This document shows positions 23,212 to 23,458 of a DNA stretch of 23,458 nt, one piece after another. Source of the stretch: Firmicutes bacterium UBA6132 (GTDB lineage: Bacteria > Bacillota_A > Clostridia > Tissierellales > Sedimentibacteraceae); contig DIVM01000061.1 in NCBI GenBank assembly GCA_002435835.1, positions 1 through 23,458 of the forward strand, written 5' to 3'. Both the position numbers and the translations under genes were made by a program. The stretch's first letter is position 1. The number at the start of each line of letters is the position of its first letter. A model generated the notes under the pieces. The model was not told the origin of the DNA and ran no database searches. It was given only the letters and a program-made list of their open reading frames with translations.

Positions 23212-23458
23212 ATGAACATTACGCAATTAACAGGTCAGATAAGTGCTTTTTTATGGAGCAAATCATTAATTTATGTTTTAATGGCAGCAGGTGTATACTT
23301 TTCAGTAAGAATGGCATTTCCTCAGGTAAGATTAATTAAAGATATGGTGAGTCAGCTACTTGGAGGTAAAAATTCCAAGAGTGGTGTATCTTCTTATCAA
23401 GCGTTTGCCATGGCATTGGGTGGCCGTGTTGGAATAGGAAATATTGCTGGTGTGGCTA
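23212..23458 (+). CDS. AGCS-family amino acid (alanine/glycine):cation symporter, N-terminal part
   Basis: The open frame runs off the right edge; 82 residues are visible. The N-terminus has one membrane segment (SLIYVLMAAGVYFSVRMAF), then a QVRLIKDM helix, a GGKNSKSGVSSYQAF loop and GGRVGIGNIAGVA, the family signature of AGCS proteins. These import alanine or glycine with sodium or protons. The ATG at 23212 has GGAGG at 8 bases. Its -24/-12 promoter and the RocR-like gene upstream suggest induction by an amino acid. Confidence 0.87.
   Translation, partial: MNITQLTGQISAFLWSKSLIYVLMAAGVYFSVRMAFPQVRLIKDMVSQLLGGKNSKSGVSSYQAFAMALGGRVGIGNIAGVA

Overview
The window is a low-GC, AT-rich stretch of bacterial chromosome. 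It has strong AGGAGG-type ribosome binding sites, frequent TTG starts, short dense operons and T-run hairpin terminators. An Fe-containing alcohol dehydrogenase, a molybdenum hydroxylase, a radical SAM protein and sigma-54 regulators of the PrpR and RocR types point to an anaerobic Firmicute (Clostridia-like). This is an inference from gene content; no rRNA or other phylogenetic marker is present. I see no tRNA, CRISPR, insertion sequence or phage gene.

Left part (1-7594): the tail of a ketopantoate-reductase-like gene, a small membrane protein, a DUF2007-like protein and an iron-containing alcohol dehydrogenase. A 490-bp AT-rich spacer rich in perfect palindromes follows. Then comes a three-gene molybdenum hydroxylase operon in the order FAD subunit, 2Fe-2S subunit, molybdopterin subunit, closed by a terminator and followed by an EamA/DMT permease.

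Middle (7595-10442): a flavin-binding split-barrel protein and a MarR repressor on the minus strand share a palindromic operator; one copy lies inside a consensus promoter. A plus-strand OsmC-like protein and a radical SAM protein follow.

Main accessory region (10443-21472): a PrpR_N-type sigma-54 activator is transcribed leftwards together with a DctM-like permease and a 73-residue two-helix protein that resembles the first half of DctQ. Divergent from it is a seven-gene operon with a textbook -24/-12 promoter: RraA-type aldolase/decarboxylase, LDH2/MDH2-type dehydrogenase, TctB, TctA, a 3-hydroxyisobutyrate-dehydrogenase-like protein with a DUF1932-type C-terminus, a D-2-hydroxyacid dehydrogenase, and the TctC lipoprotein. 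Three palindromes between regulator and operon look like its binding sites. I read this as an inducible system that imports a hydroxylated or branched di/tricarboxylate, oxidises it to an oxo-acid with dehydrogenases of differing fold, and cleaves or decarboxylates the oxo-acid. The substrate cannot be named from sequence, and this is the best candidate for an undescribed system here.

Right edge (21473-23458): a RocR-like sigma-54 activator precedes a second -24/-12 promoter, nearly identical to the first, which drives a truncated AGCS-family amino acid:cation symporter gene.
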